A stretch of DNA of 64,000 nt from Sciurus carolinensis (GCF_902686445.1 NC_062232.1:92676932-92740931), one strand, 5' to 3'. Counted from the first letter of the stretch, positions 44,498-56,572 are shown. Numbers and translations are program-made. The notes: generated by a model not told the origin, from the sequence alone.

Positions 44498-44895
44498 CTC
44501 AACAAGAATTTTGGTTTCTCTTAGGTCATTCCAGGAATGACCAATGGAACGACAGACAATGAATGGGTGTCCTCAAAGAAAGCAAGTCTTTGCTACCCAG
44601 TGGTGGCAGGGTTTTCCTCTGACCCAGTGCCAGGATTTGTCAGGGGAACAGTATCCTCAGAGAAAGAAACCATGGCACGGATTATAGGAATCCACAGGAA
44701 TCAGAGGGGGTCACTAGCCCAACAGGCGTTTGTGGTGGATGCAAAGTCCAGCAATGTGAGTGGTCCTTATTGGAGCCTCCAGGGGGAGAGGAGGGAGAAT
44801 GAGAGAGGGAAAGAGAGAGATGGAGTTGAGGTCAGGGGCCTGGAGAGGTCACCCGTGGTGGGAACCTCCAACACTTGCCCTGGGTTTCTGCACCA
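44498..44895 (-). other. Retroviral leader with PBS-like site
   Basis: The minus strand begins tggtgcagaaaccc (plus 44882-44895) directly after the LTR end, as a tRNA primer-binding site would. A leader of about 385 bp precedes the gag-like frame. The overlapping plus-strand frame 44537-44956 is a shadow. Confidence 0.55.
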
Positions 44896-45285
44896 ACAGG
44901 TAAGGAAAGAAGTGCATGAAGGATGTAGCACAAAAGGAGAGGAGGCTCAACAGTAATGTAGGTTTATTCTGGACAAAACTGTGGAGAGCAGCCCAGTGGA
45001 AACTGAGACTAGTCTTCTGCTTAGAGCCTGGGGTAGATATAGGGGGAGGGGGAGGAGGGATTAGGCCACTGGGAAGGGGTTGTCAGGGCAGGGTCCCTGT
45101 GGTGTCGTCTTCATGAGGAACTGGGCGTTTTCAGGATTTCAGTCCCAGATACAGTGTAGGTGGTTTCTTTGCATGGTGGTGGAGTATTGTCTGAGGTTTA
45201 TGGTCAGGCTGAGTTGGAGTGACTATGAGGTGACTCTGGTTTTAAGATGGAGGATATGTTTCAAAATGGCATTGCTTAGGTCAGT
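44896..45285 (-). mobile_element. 5' LTR of the gag-bearing retrovirus
   Basis: The minus strand shows a TATA-like ccctatatctacccc near 45040 and a poly(A) signal in ccagaataaacctac near 44965, followed by a U5-like tail to the PBS. Outer border uncertain. Confidence 0.65.
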
Positions 45286-45332
45286 TGTTTTTTTTTTTTT
45301 TTCAATTTTGAGAACCCCAAGAGTGTTTTTTT

Positions 45333-46325
45333 TTTTATTGTAAACAAATGGGATACATGTTGTTTCTCTGTTTGTACATGGAGTAAAGGCATACCATTTG
45401 TGTAATCATAAATTTACATAGGGTAATGTTGTTTGATTCATTCTGTTATTTTTCCCCTTCCCCCCCACCCCTCCCACCCCTCTTTTCCCTCTATACAGTC
45501 CTTCCTTCCTCCATTCTTGGCCTCCTCCCTAACCCTAACTCTAACCCTAACACTAACCCCTCCCGCCCCCCATTATGTGTCATCATCCACTTATTAGCGA
45601 TATCATTCGTCCTTTAGTTTTTTGAGATTGACTTATCTCACTTAGCATGATATTCTCCAATTTCATCCATTTGCCTGCAAATGCCATAAATTTATCATTC
45701 TTTATGGCTGAGTAATATTCCATTGTATATATATACCACAGTTTCTTTATCCATTCATCAATTGAAGGACATCTAGGTTGGTTCCACAATCTGGCTATTG
45801 TGAACTGAGCAGCTATGAACATTGATGTGGCTGTATCTCTGTAGTATGCTGATTTTAAGTCCTTTGGGTATAGGCCAAGGAGTGGGATAGCTGGGTCAAA
45901 TGGTGGTTCCATTCCAAGTTTTCTAAGGAGTCTCCACACTGCACTAATTTGCAGCCCCACCAGCAATGTATGAGTGTACCTTTCTCCCCACATCCTCGCC
46001 AACACCTGTTGTTGCTTGTATTCTTAATAATCGCCATTCTAATTGGGGTGAGATGGAATCTTAGGGTGGTTTTGATTTGCATTTCTCTTATTACTAGAGA
46101 TGTTGAACATTTTTCCATATGTTTGTTGATTGCTTGTAGATCTTCTGTGAAGTGTCTATTCATTTCCTTAGCCCATTTGTCGATTGGATTATTTACATTC
46201 TTGGTGTAGAGTTTTTTGAGTTCTTTATAGATTCTGGAGATTAGTGCTCTATCTGAAGTATGATTGGCAAAGATTTTCTCCCACTCTGTAGGCTCTTTAG
46301 CATATTTTTTTAGGTGTTGATAGGC
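45333..46325 (-). mobile_element. L1, 5'-truncated, with telomere-like 3' UTR
   Basis: The minus strand carries the last 140 ORF2 codons open at 45583-46005 (PSIDEWIKKLWYIYTMEYY visible), plus upstream ORF2 shifted to another frame, and a G-rich 3' UTR with TTAGGG-like units at 45526-45556. Nearly identical to 18696-19214 over the shared part, so it is the same young subfamily. Confidence 0.92.
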
Positions 46326-46428
46326 CTTTATTTTATTCGTTTATTTATATGCAGTGCTGAGAATTGAACCCAGTGCCTCACACATGCTAGGCAAGCGCTC
46401 TACCACTGAACCACAACCCCAACCCCTG
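46326..46428 (-). mobile_element. ID-like SINE
   Basis: Abuts the truncated 5' end of the previous L1. Confidence 0.88.
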
Positions 46429-46961
46429 TCCAATTAATTTTTGATAAAGAAGAGAAAGAAATTTAGTGGAGTAAAGATGGCCTTTTAAATAAATGATGCT
46501 GTATAAATTGTATATCCATCTGCCAAAAAGTGAACTGTGACCTAAAGTTCACCCCTTATATGAAAATTGATAATGAATGCAAATGTAAAATGAAAAATAA
46601 AAATTTGTAGAAAAGATAGGGAAAAATCTTTGGAATGTAGGTAAGACTAGGCAGAATTCTTAGAATCGACAAAAAATTATATAATTGATAAAATTGAAAA
46701 TTGATAGATTGGACCTCATAAAAATTAAATTTTTTACCTGCAAAAGATTCTATGAAGAATATGAGAAAACAAATTCCAGTCTGGGGAGAAATATTTGCAT
46801 TCACATATCCAATAAAGGCCTTGTATATATAAAGAACTTTCAAAACTCAAAATTAAACCAAACCATCCAGTTAAGAAATGGACAAATAACATGCACAGAC
46901 ATTTTATCAAAGAGGATATATAGATAGCAAATAAATGCATAAAGGTAGTCAAAACCATTAG

Positions 46962-47165
46962 CCAGCCGGGCATGGTGGCGCATGCCTTTAATCCCAGCAG
47001 CCTGGGAGACTGTGGCAGGAGAATTACCAGTTCAAAGCCAACCTCAGCAATTTAGTGAAGTACTAAGCAACTCAGTGAGACCCTATCTCTAAATATAATA
47101 CAAAAAAGGGCTGGGGATGTGGCTCAGTTATTACATGACCCAGGGTTTAATCCCTGGTGTGTGTT
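46962..47165 (+). mobile_element. Composite B1-ID SINE
   Basis: Good B1 half (gccgggcatggtggcgcatg). Confidence 0.92.
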
Positions 47166-47636
47166 ATGGGGGGGTTATGCCTAATGAAAAAGGTGATAAC
47201 ACCAAATACTTGTGAGAATGTGGAGAAATTGGATTATACATACACTGCTGGTAGGAACATAAAATGATAAAACCACCCTGGATAGTTTTCCAGTTACATT
47301 CAAATATAAAAATAGACTTACCATATGATCCTATGATCCAACAATTGCACTTTTGGAATTTATCCCAGAGAAATAAAGACTTATATTCATGCAGGAACTT
47401 GTACATGAATGTTCATAGCAGCTTTATTCATAATAATAACAAACTGGACATTATCCAAATGCTCTTCAGTGGGTGGATGGGTAAGTAAACTGCTCAGTGG
47501 TTAAAAAAATTGAGAATGAATTATTGATTCATGCAACAACTTAAATGGATCGCGAGGACATTAAATTGAGTGTGGAGGAAAAAGTCAATCTGAAACACTC
47601 ATGTATGCATGATTTTAATTAATTAATTAATTAATT

Positions 47637-47728
47637 TTTTTTTTTTTTTTGCGGTGCTGAGCATTGAATCCAGGGCCTTGTGCTTGTGAGGCAAGCACTC
47701 TACCAACTGAGCTATATCCTCAGCCTGC
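47637..47728 (-). mobile_element. ID SINE after an (AATT)n tract
   Basis: ID body preceded by T13. The (TTAA)n-like tract at 47616-47637 adjoins. Flanks atgcatgattttaatt and ctgcgtgattttattt form an imperfect duplication. Confidence 0.92.
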
Positions 47729-48017
47729 GTGATTTTATTTACGTAACATTCATGAAATGGCATAACTATAGAGATGGAGAAGAGAGTCATGGTTGCCTAT
47801 GGTACAGAAGATTGGCGTGACTGTAGATGAGTAATCTGAAGGGTCTTGTGATTGTACAGTTGAGTATGTTGTTCGCTCTGGTGGTTGTGCAGGTCTACAC
47901 GTGATAAAGTTGCATAGAAACACAGAATTCGTGCATAATTGTTGGAATCTGAATAAGCTCTATAAGGTTTAATTTCTTGGTTTTGATATTCTGTAGTTCA
48001 GTTGTTTTGTTTTTAAT

Positions 48018-48150
48018 TTTTTTTTGTAGATGTGGATGGACAGCATGCCTTTATTTTGTTTGTTTGTTTTTATGTAGTGCTAAGGATTGAACCCAATGCC
48101 TCACATATGCTAGGCAAGCACTCTGCAACTGAGTTATAGCCCCAGCTCCC
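48018..48150 (-). mobile_element. ID-like SINE with 3' extension
   Basis: Extension tttttgtagatgtggatgga at left, complete ID body. Confidence 0.88.
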
Positions 48151-48560
48151 AGCTAATTGTTAATGTTAATATTAGGGAAAGATAAAGGTCACTATGCAGA
48201 ACTTCTCTATAATTTTTTTCTTTTTTTTTTTTTTGCAATTTCCTGTTAATCTATAACTACTTTAAAGTAAAACAAAACTGAATGAGAAATTCATCTTTAA
48301 GTTCTCAGCAAAGGATTATAAGAGGTTATATTTACCACCTGTGTAATGTGCCTAACAGCAGAGATTTCATATATAATAAGAATAATTTTAACTGGATTTT
48401 ATTGCCTTTATTGTGTCCTTAATTTTTTAAAAACACATACATCCAAAGGTGCAAACAAAGAACAGAGGTGAAATAATGGAATTTTTAAATAACTCTGTTA
48501 TTTTCTCTATGGTTATTTAAAAAATATTTTGTTGTCTTTTTGATAAAAATAGGTAATCCA
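48151..48560. other. No gene recognised
   Basis: Unique AT-rich DNA. Confidence 0.5.
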
Positions 48561-48772
48561 ATTTTTTTTTTTGTACTGGGGATTGAACTTGGGCACTTAA
48601 CCACTGAGCCACATCCCCAGTCCTCTTTTGTATTTTATTTAGAGACAGCGTCTCACCGAATTGCTTAGTGCCTTGCTATATTGCTGAGGCTGGCTTTGAA
48701 TTCACGATCCTCCTGCTTCAGCCTCCCAAGCTGCTGGGATTATAGTCATGCACCATCACGGCCCAGGTATTG
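48561..48772 (-). mobile_element. Composite B1-ID SINE
   Basis: Complete copy. Confidence 0.92.
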
Positions 48773-49129
48773 TTCTTAAAATACCCATGATTCTATCTTA
48801 ATCTTTTCTGATAAACTGTTTCAATTTTGTCTTCCCAAGATAGGATCCCACATGTAGGGAAAAAAAAAATCTCAGGAAACTTTCTTCATATTTCGTAGTT
48901 AACTCAATAATATTGTAAGGCTGAATGGGAAGAACTGTAAATTCAGAAGAGGTGCATGACTATTGCTAGGCTAAATTTGTGTAGATAACATGGGATTAAT
49001 GTAAATATTTCATAAGTTGCATAATTTATGAAAGAGTACTGGAGACTTGTCAATGCCTTCACTATTAAATATGGTGTTACACTCGGGGGAAAACATTGAT
49101 GAAACTGTTATGAAATTGTTCTGCACTAT
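48773..49129. other. No gene recognised
   Basis: Unique DNA. A short A9 run near 48860. Confidence 0.5.
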
Positions 49130-49243
49130 GGGCTGGAGTTGTGACTTAGCAGTAGAGCATTTGCCTGGCATGTGTGAGATGCTGGGTTCGACACTCAGCA
49201 CCACATATAAATAAATAAAAGATCCATTGACAACTAAAAAAAA
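49130..49243 (+). mobile_element. ID-like SINE with shortened 3' extension
   Basis: The tail reads gatccattgacaactaaaaa. Flanks gaaattgttctgcactat and gaaatcgtcctgcattat form an 18-bp duplication with three mismatches. Confidence 0.9.
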
Positions 49244-49261
49244 AGAAGAAAAGAAATCGTC

Positions 49262-50189
49262 CTGCATTATATGCCAATGGAGAATTTACTCTGCCAATCT
49301 AATATTGGTGATTATGCTAAACTAAGATAGTGTCTCAGTCTCATTATCAAATAGTTTGTACTTCCTGGTGTATGCTATCCTTATTGTCTGGAATTTGTGT
49401 CCAAAACAAAGGAGTACAGTCCCAGAAGCTTGTGTATACGATTATATCAGGTGCTCTGAATTTTAAGAATAAACTCTGGGCTACAGGCTTCTGAGTTGGC
49501 AGTGCTTAGATATGTTTCAAATTGGATGAATGGAGTTTCTAGGATTTCTTATTGTCTGGAAATAGATATAGTTCATGAAGGAAGACTGCTTCCTTCATGC
49601 TATTGACACAAATGAACCAAGAGTTTATTACCTAGGTTGGAAAGAATGGATGAAGGTCTAGGCAGTAAACCTTGGCAGGTAGGACCACTTCAGAGTCCCT
49701 ACTAGGCAAGACCCCAGAATTGTAGAGACCTGTGGCTTCCCTGGGCATTGCCCTAGTGGATAATAATCTTTGTGGTGGCCTCACCCTTCCAGTGGCCCTC
49801 TGTCTGGGACCTATATGTTTGAGACTCCAGGGGACTTCATGCTTTGAAGTCAAGATGGAAGAAGCCAGGCTCCAACAACTCATGCTCTCTGATGGAGATG
49901 ACACATTATGGGCATGACCAAGGCTTACCACCTATGCCCTCCAGTGGAGTGGTCACCGTGGTCCTCACCACACCTGGGTCCGATGAAGTCACACCTGGGG
50001 TGACTGAAAGTATTGTACCAGAATTCAGGGAGTAGAGACTTGAGGTGGTGTGGGCAGTGAGTGTCAAGGTCCTGTGAGTACCTGAGACCCCTCTTTTGAC
50101 ATGGTTCTATCCCCCAGGCCTTGACACAGCTCTGTGTTAGGGGTGGCAGCCCTGTTAACCTGAATGCCTTTGGGGTCATTCTGTCATTT

Positions 50190-50190
<1 letters not shown>
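49262..50190. other. No gene recognised
   Basis: Less AT-rich than its surroundings. Overlapping frames at 49632-49931 (-) and 49732-50035 (+) have no recognised domain, though the unusual base composition leaves an old LTR possible. Confidence 0.4.
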
Positions 50191-50220
<30 letters not shown>

Positions 50221-50222
50221 TT
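50191..50222 (+). repeat. (TC)n microsatellite
   Basis: Tail side of the adjoining minus-strand SINE. Confidence 0.96.
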
Positions 50223-50428
50223 TTAGTACTGGGGATTGAACTCAGGGGCACTCAACCACTGAGCCACATCCCCAGCCCTATTTTGTATTTTATTTAGAGA
50301 CAGGGTCTCACTGAGTTGCTTAGGGACTTGCTAAGTTGCTAAGGCTAGCTTTGAACTCACAATCCTCCTGCCTCAGCCTCCCGAGCTTCTGGGATTACAG
50401 GTGTGTGCACCACTGTGCCCAGCTCATT
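50223..50428 (-). mobile_element. Composite B1-ID SINE
   Basis: Flanks cattctgtcattttct (50177) and cattctgtcattttct (50426) are a 16-bp duplication. Confidence 0.94.
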
Positions 50429-50614
50429 CTGTCATTTTCTTGATGAATAGCACCTGGCTTCCACCAATCCATAACAACTTGGTATTTGTCATTCTTTACA
50501 GTATGGCCATGCTGAGAATTTTCCAAATCTTTAAGCTCTGGTTCTTTATTTATTATAAATTTCATCTTTAACTGAGTTCTCAGCAGTTTAGCAAAGTCCT
50601 AAGCAACTTATTTT

Positions 50615-50745
50615 TTAATTTTGAGACAGGGTCTCACTAAGTTGCTTAGGGTCTCGCTAAATTGCTGAGGCTGGCTTTGAACTTGTGATACTCCTGCCTC
50701 AGTCTCCTGAGCCACTGGGATTACAGGAATGCACCACACACCTAG
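50615..50745 (-). mobile_element. Partial composite SINE (B1 half)
   Basis: ID half missing. Confidence 0.82.
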
Positions 50746-50907
50746 CTATTGGGCCTATTTTATAAGGTCACTAATCCCATTCAGGAAGGCAGATTCCTCC
50801 TGATATAATTACCTCCCAATGGCCCCACCTGTTTATACAATTGCCTTGAGGGTTAGGTTTCAATATATGCATTTTGGAAGGACACATGCATTCAAACCAT
50901 AGCAGTG
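50746..50907 (-). mobile_element. MLT1-like LTR fragment
   Basis: Shows attacctcccaatggcccca and ggttaggtttcaatatatgc followed by ggacacatgcattcaaacca, the minus-strand MLT1 pattern. Confidence 0.78.
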
Positions 50908-51368
50908 GGCATCCTTGTTTTCTTCCTTAGTTTAGTTGTGGAAAACTTCCAGTGTTTCACCACTGAGTATGATGTTAGCTGTCGAGTTGTAATATGTGGG
51001 TTTTTGTGTTAAGGTACTTTCCATTCCTTAATTTGTTGAGAGTCTTTATCATGAAAGGATATTGAATTTAATAAATGCTTTTTCTATATCTATTAAGATA
51101 ATCATATGCTTTTGTCCTTCATTCTGTTATAAATGTGTTGTATCACATTTATTGATTTGTATATGTTGAAACATCCATATATCCTGGAGATAAATCTTAT
51201 TGAATCATGGTGAAAGATCCTTTTAAAGTGCTGTTGAATTCAGTGTGCTAGGATGTTATTTATTATTTTTGCATTTATGGTCATCAGAGAGATCACTCCG
51301 AAAATTTCTATTCTTTTAATGTGCTTATCTGACTTTAGTATCAGATAATGCTGACTTTCTACAATGAG
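50908..51368 (-). mobile_element. L1 ORF2 reverse-transcriptase fragment
   Basis: Minus-strand text parallels 8198-8790 (accactgagtatgatgttag; ataatgctgactttctacaa). Confidence 0.72.
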
Positions 51369-51371
51369 CTT

Positions 51372-51555
51372 GGACCCGGTTTGGGGGCACATACCTGTAA
51401 TTCCAGCTTTTTGGGAGGCTGAGGTAGGAGTTCGGCAAGTACAAGGGCAGCCTCCCAATTTAGTGAGACCCTGTCTCAATAATAAAAATAAAAAGGAATG
51501 GGGATGTAGTTTGGTGGTAGAAAGTCCCTGAGCTCAATCCCCAGTATGGCAATAA
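51372..51555 (+). mobile_element. Composite B1-ID SINE
   Basis: Diverged copy. Confidence 0.85.
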
Positions 51556-51624
51556 AAGAAAATAAAATGACTTTGGAAATAATCCTTCATCTTCAATTCT
51601 TTAGAGGACACCTCCCCCACTTTT

Positions 51625-51822
51625 GGTGGTGGTACTAGGGATTAAACCTATGGCCATTCTACCACTGAGCTACATCCCCAGCTCTTTAAAAAATTTTTAT
51701 TTTGAGACAGGGTCTTGCTAAATTGGGGAGGCTGTCCTTCCTTGAACTTGAAATTCTCTTGCTTCAGCCTCCTGAGTTGTCAGGATTACAAGTGTGTGCC
51801 ACTGTGCCTGGCTAGAGGACTT
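51625..51822 (-). mobile_element. Composite B1-ID SINE
   Basis: Flanks tagaggacacc (51602) and tagaggacttt (51815) share tagagga. Confidence 0.9.
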
Positions 51823-51837
51823 TTTTAAAAAAGAGTT

Positions 51838-52160
51838 TTACTTTTATTATTGTTATTTTTTAATTTTTATTTGCTCTTTTTATTTGTGACATATAAGGTA
51901 TTTCAACATATTGTACATACATGGAGTTTAACTTCCCATTTTTGGGGTTTGTACATGGTATGTAGTTACACTGGTCATATATGAACATAGTAAAGTTATG
52001 TTCAATTCATTCTGTCTTTCCTACTCCCATCCCCGCTCCCTTCCCTTCATTCCCTTTTGTCTATCCAAAGTTCCAAAGTACTTTCATTCCCCCACCCCTG
52101 GCCCACCCCCTCCAAGACTTTGAGAATCATTTGTATTACTTATTTAAATGTTTGGTACAT
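51838..52160 (-). mobile_element. L1 3' UTR fragment
   Basis: Text such as atgttcaattcattctgtct followed by pyrimidine-rich sequence fits the lineage-specific L1 3' UTR, of a different subfamily from 45333. Confidence 0.55.
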
Positions 52161-52459
52161 CCTGCTGATGTGATATGAACTTTGAGCTACAGGGTGAAAT
52201 CCAGGTGGCAGGAAAATTAGTTAGGCGTGAAAGGGATAGAAGAAAATGTGAAGGGAATCTAGTGACTTTTCAGAGGTCTCTTTCTACTTAGATCAATTTA
52301 TTCAATTACTTTTTAGTTACTTCAACATCAAGAACGCTTTTATGTGGTGTGTAATGCTTTAATGTAATGTTAGTTCTGCATGTGTTAAAATAATAATCAC
52401 TAGCTCCAATAATGTGGGTAGTATTGAAGGTTATTTTTATTATTTGAAAATGAAGCCAA

Positions 52460-52652
52460 TCCTGGGGCAGTGGTGCTTGCCTGTAATTCCCAGCAGTTCA
52501 AAAGGCTGAGGCAGGAGGATTGTGAGTTCAAAGTCAGCCTCAGCAACTTAGTGAGGCCTTAAGCAATTTAGTAGGACCCTGTTTCTAAAATATAAAAAGG
52601 ACTGGGGATGTGTCTTAGTGATTAAGTGCACCAGTGTTTATTCCCTAGTACA

Positions 52653-52655
<3 letters not shown>
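52460..52655 (+). mobile_element. Composite B1-ID SINE
   Basis: Tail runs into a GA repeat. Confidence 0.9.
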
Positions 52656-52659
<4 letters not shown>

Positions 52660-52691
<32 letters not shown>

Positions 52692-52698
52692 CAGAGAG
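52660..52698 (+). repeat. (GA)n microsatellite
   Basis: Derived from the SINE tail. Confidence 0.95.
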
Positions 52699-52719
52699 AA
52701 AAGAAAAAGAAGGAAAATG

Positions 52720-53111
52720 AAGTCAGCTCTGCAACGTGATGAGTCTGACATCTGTCCCATTCCTTCCCCAGCAAATCTAAAGGATAGAATTCTGTTACAT
52801 TGACACTAACAGAATTTAGACACACTAGTCAGGTCTTCTAACTTTCATGTAAATGACATCTAAAAGCAGGCACATTAGGAAACAAAGATAAATTCAGAGC
52901 ACTTGTCGTGTAATGAGGAACAGCATATAAGCAAAACTAATGCCATTTAAAAAACATCCAGATTTAAAGTTATTAAAAATCATTGAATTGCACACTGGAA
53001 ACAGGTGAACTGCATTATATACAAAATATGCCTAAGCGAAGCTATTTGAAAATATTCAGGAGACAGAAGAATATCCACATTTTTCAAGTCATATGCATTT
53101 TAGAAAATATA
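52720..53111. other. No gene recognised
   Basis: Unique AT-rich DNA. Confidence 0.5.
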
Positions 53112-53452
53112 GTCTCCAACTTAAGATGGTCTGGCTTATGATTTTTCATCTTTATAATGGTGCAAAAGCCATACATTCAGCAAAAGTGTACTTTAAATTT
53201 TGATTTTGATACATTCCCTGGCTAGCAGTAATTGGTCCTATATTGTCCTGTGGTACTGGGCAGTGGCAGTGACAAAACTCCTAGATCAGCCATGCAATCA
53301 CCAGGGGAAACAACAGAAACTCTGTAGAGTACTATGTTGCTAAGTTACAATATACAGTAGATTAAATGTTTTTTCAACATATGATATTTTCAATTTACAG
53401 TGGGTTTATTGGGATGTAACCCCATTGTACAATGAGGAACATCTGTATATAG
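53112..53452 (+). mobile_element. TcMar-Tigger-like DNA transposon relic
   Basis: The left end (ctccaacttaagatggtctg) and the right end (gggtttattgggatgtaacc then aatgaggaacatctg) fit the pattern of short Tigger-derived elements, and TA dinucleotides flank. No transposase is left. Family name not certain. Confidence 0.6.
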
Positions 53453-53459
53453 ATATAAA

Positions 53460-55050
53460 AAAGTCAATTATGGTAAAAATTTTAAAATAGGTAATCCGTA
53501 AGATATCAGATATTTGATTCGCGCAAATTTCTTACACAGACATCCTTTAATTTGGTGAAACGTGCTACTTTGGAAATAAATTTATTAATGAAATGTCAGA
53601 TGCCATTAGAACTCTAGCTGTAGCTACTAAGGAATAAAAATATCAAGTCCAGTATATTTTATTTTTCTGGAGTATTTACTATCACACATACATTTAGTAA
53701 TTTGCAACTCATATAACTAACCTAGCAACAGCTTTTCACCTTGACCACAGATTTATTTGTATGGAAAAACACAGCAGTATTTGCTAAACATATACAATGT
53801 CTTCTGCTTAATTAGTACCTCAGGGCAGGTTGTTCACAAACGGAAAACAATAAGGGACATGTTAAATATCCCCAGCCGTACTGTTCATACTATCAGGTTT
53901 AGACATTAGGAAGACAGTTTGCATTTTAAGCACTAACACCTAGTTACCAGATTGCCATTAAGTACAAGGGAACCAACTAGAAGAATCTGTGATCCATGAA
54001 GAAACAATACTGTCTGCAGTTTCATACACTGGAGAAATAATATGATTCCTTTTAGCTTAAAATCAGAAAAGTATTTAGAGGGCAACATGGAAATGTTTTA
54101 TTTTTACTCTCAATATTAATAAAAATGCTACTAAAATATTTCATCCTTGATGCTAAATATGTACCAACTGTGTCCATCTTCTACCTTCCAACAATTACTC
54201 CCAAGTGACTACCTAGTATCCATTTACTGGGATCACTATAGAAATCAGCCACTAATCAGGGAATATCTGGCTCAAGGGACCTGTAATGGGTTGCAGAGGA
54301 TTGCACATCATGTTTCACATGCAGATGAGGTTGCCATCTGGTGGATTTTTCTCTTAAATAAAAACTAGTAACATTTATAGATAAAAGCATAGACTCTTCT
54401 GGTAGGTGGGCCAATGCTGCCACTTTTAAAAAACTCATTTTAGAAAGTGTTCCTTTAAACATTTATTGAGTATCCATTTTATGATTTGTACAGAATGAGT
54501 GCCTGTTCCTTATAACTAAAGTGTAAGAAAAATGAGTATATGGAAGCTTCAGATTTAAAAGATAATAAATGTGACTATTTTAAAAAATTTACCAAGTTCT
54601 TCTAGATAAAATTTTGTTATATTAATACTAAAAATATTTAGAAGTAAGATGTATGACATCACATAGACCGTTTCAAATGTTATAGTGACTTTTGGTGTCA
54701 TGAATGCCTTTGTCTTGCCATTGGGGATTTAGGGTCAGATACGTGGAAAGGAATATAGATGGCTCAGTCTCTAATCTACTTTAATGCAGCTTGACCACTG
54801 ATTCAAATATCACTACCCACCATTTCTAGTTTTCCTTTTGTCTCCTTTTCTCTAATGGAACTCTAAAGGTGATCTCCACATATTGAAGCATGGCATCTGT
54901 CCCTGAGAAGGCATGACAATTGATTAAAACACTGTGCGGGGAAAGCAGTCACTTGTTCAGTTTACACATAGGCCAGTTAATTGAAATTTGTCCCATTATC
55001 ACTAGCCAGCCATCTCATAACGGTAGAGTATTTGTTAATCATAAAAAGAA
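53460..55050. other. No gene recognised
   Basis: Long repeat-poor AT-rich stretch. Short frames (54147-54368 +, 54256-54462 -) overlap each other and show no domain. A weak L2-like piece (aaacatttattgagtatcca) is near 54459. Confidence 0.5.
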
Positions 55051-55057
55051 GGAAGCA

Positions 55058-55138
55058 GGACTGGGGATACAGCTCAGTGGTAGAACACTTAATTAGCATA
55101 TGGACACCTTGGGTTTGATCCCCAGCATTGCAGAAAAA
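55058..55138 (+). mobile_element. ID SINE
   Basis: Diverged ID body (aattagcatatggacacctt in the middle). Confidence 0.87.
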
Positions 55139-55224
55139 AGAATATATAAAAATAAAATGGAACAAGTGTAAAAAGAACACAGGCCCAAGTTAGAGCTAGA
55201 TTAAAATCTTTGCTGTTTTGTGGT

Positions 55225-55345
55225 TATTTATTCTTCATAATTAGTTCTGAGCTTCATTTCTCAGCTGTAAGAAAAAGTGGGGAAAATGAACTCTATAGGG
55301 ATGTTACAGGATTGTTGTAGCAAAGGCAGTAACTACCCATTTGTA
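55225..55345 (+). mobile_element. Possible MIR remnant
   Basis: gagcttcatttctcagctgt followed by aaagtggggaaaatgaa looks like a MIR 3' half. Confidence 0.5.
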
Positions 55346-55499
55346 GTTTTTTAACCCATGTCAGTTAAACGTGAAGAATTTCTTTTGAAAAAGTATGTAC
55401 TTAGCTGTGTTTATAGAATTGTCATGTCAGTTTGCCTTTTTTTTAAAATGATAGCTCTATCTACTCTTCCATTCCACAGTTTTCCTTTCTTTCTTTTTT

Positions 55500-55712
55500 T
55501 CTCTCTTTGTGGTACTAGGGATTGAACCCAGGAGCACTTTACAAATGAGCTACATCCCCAGCCCATTTTATTTTTTATTTTGAGACAGGATCTCCCTAAG
55601 TTGCTGAGGGCCTTGCTAAGTTGCCCTGGTTGGCCTTGAACTTGGGGGATCCTCCTACCATAGCCTCCTAAGTCACTGGGATTACAGGCTTGTGCCACCA
55701 TGCCTGGCATTC
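55500..55712 (-). mobile_element. Composite B1-ID SINE
   Basis: Complete, with a CT-rich tail. Confidence 0.92.
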
Positions 55713-55714
55713 AT

Positions 55715-56344
55715 ATTTGTATAAAATAATCTACATCAAAGCCAGTTTAAAAACAAATGAGCAAACAAATACATATGTACGAATATTAATTTCATTAAAA
55801 CGTAGTGATTATTTCTGGAGGTATGACATCACAGCAGCAAATGTGATATTATGTGAATGGGTATTTGTGACCTGAGACAAAATTTCCTTGACAGGAAGGT
55901 AATGCACATAGTTTGTCAAAAAACTTAGAAATGAGGACAATGAGCTCTGAGGAGATACAAAAATACTCTATTGATGATACAGATATTGATGCTTGAAATG
56001 CATATGAATAAAGTCAAATTATTTCAGAAAATGGAGGGGCAGAACAATAAAGTTAAATTAACACATTTATATAATGCCCTTTAAAATAATTATTTTACTA
56101 AATTGAAAAGTAAAATGTCATAAATAGGTATTTGATTCATCCATCTATATCCTTAAAAAATTTTGTTATCCAAATGACAAGGAAAATTTTTTAGTATTTT
56201 ATTGAAGCACATATTTGAGAATATATGCATGTGCTGATAACTACTAGTCTGTATCTCTAAATCTTTCTCTTGAACTCCAGACACACACATCTAAATACCT
56301 CCTAGACTCCTTAACTAGCATATTCCATAAGAGATAGCACAGCC
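55715..56344. other. No gene recognised
   Basis: Unique AT-rich DNA. Confidence 0.5.
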
Positions 56345-56572
56345 AAACAGTTGCAGATCGGGGCTAGATAGACTGGGTTCAACTCCTGACTCTTTTCATT
56401 TACCAGTTCTGTAATTTTGAGTCAAGTTATTGTTCCCCTGAGCCTCAGTTTCTTCATCTGTAAAATGGTAACAATAATAGTACTGCCCAGACTTACTGTG
56501 AAAGTTAAATGAGATGTATACCTAACATCTCTTGGCTGAATGGAATCCAGTAAACACTCAACAAATGATTCG
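56345..56572 (+). mobile_element. MIR, nearly full length
   Basis: Shows actgggttcaactcctgact, agcctcagtttcttcatctg and ccagtaaacactcaacaaat, i.e. head, core and 3' end. Confidence 0.88.

Larger units (their letters stand above)
46430..47990 (+). mobile_element. Old L1 ORF2 3' half and 3' UTR
   Basis: Plus-strand ORF2 text in order: aattgatagattggacctca near 46695, aaatggacaaataacatgca near 46880, and ggtgataacaccaaatactt near 47190. The 3' UTR runs on to about 47990. SINEs interrupt at 46962 and 47637. Confidence 0.78.

Noticed and set aside
44537..44956. 139-codon plus-strand frame
   Set aside because: It runs antisense through the leader and LTR of the minus-strand retrovirus.
49632..50035. 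Overlapping 99- and 63-codon frames in a GC-richer stretch
   Set aside because: No domain, splice pattern or homology recognised; left as unclassified DNA.
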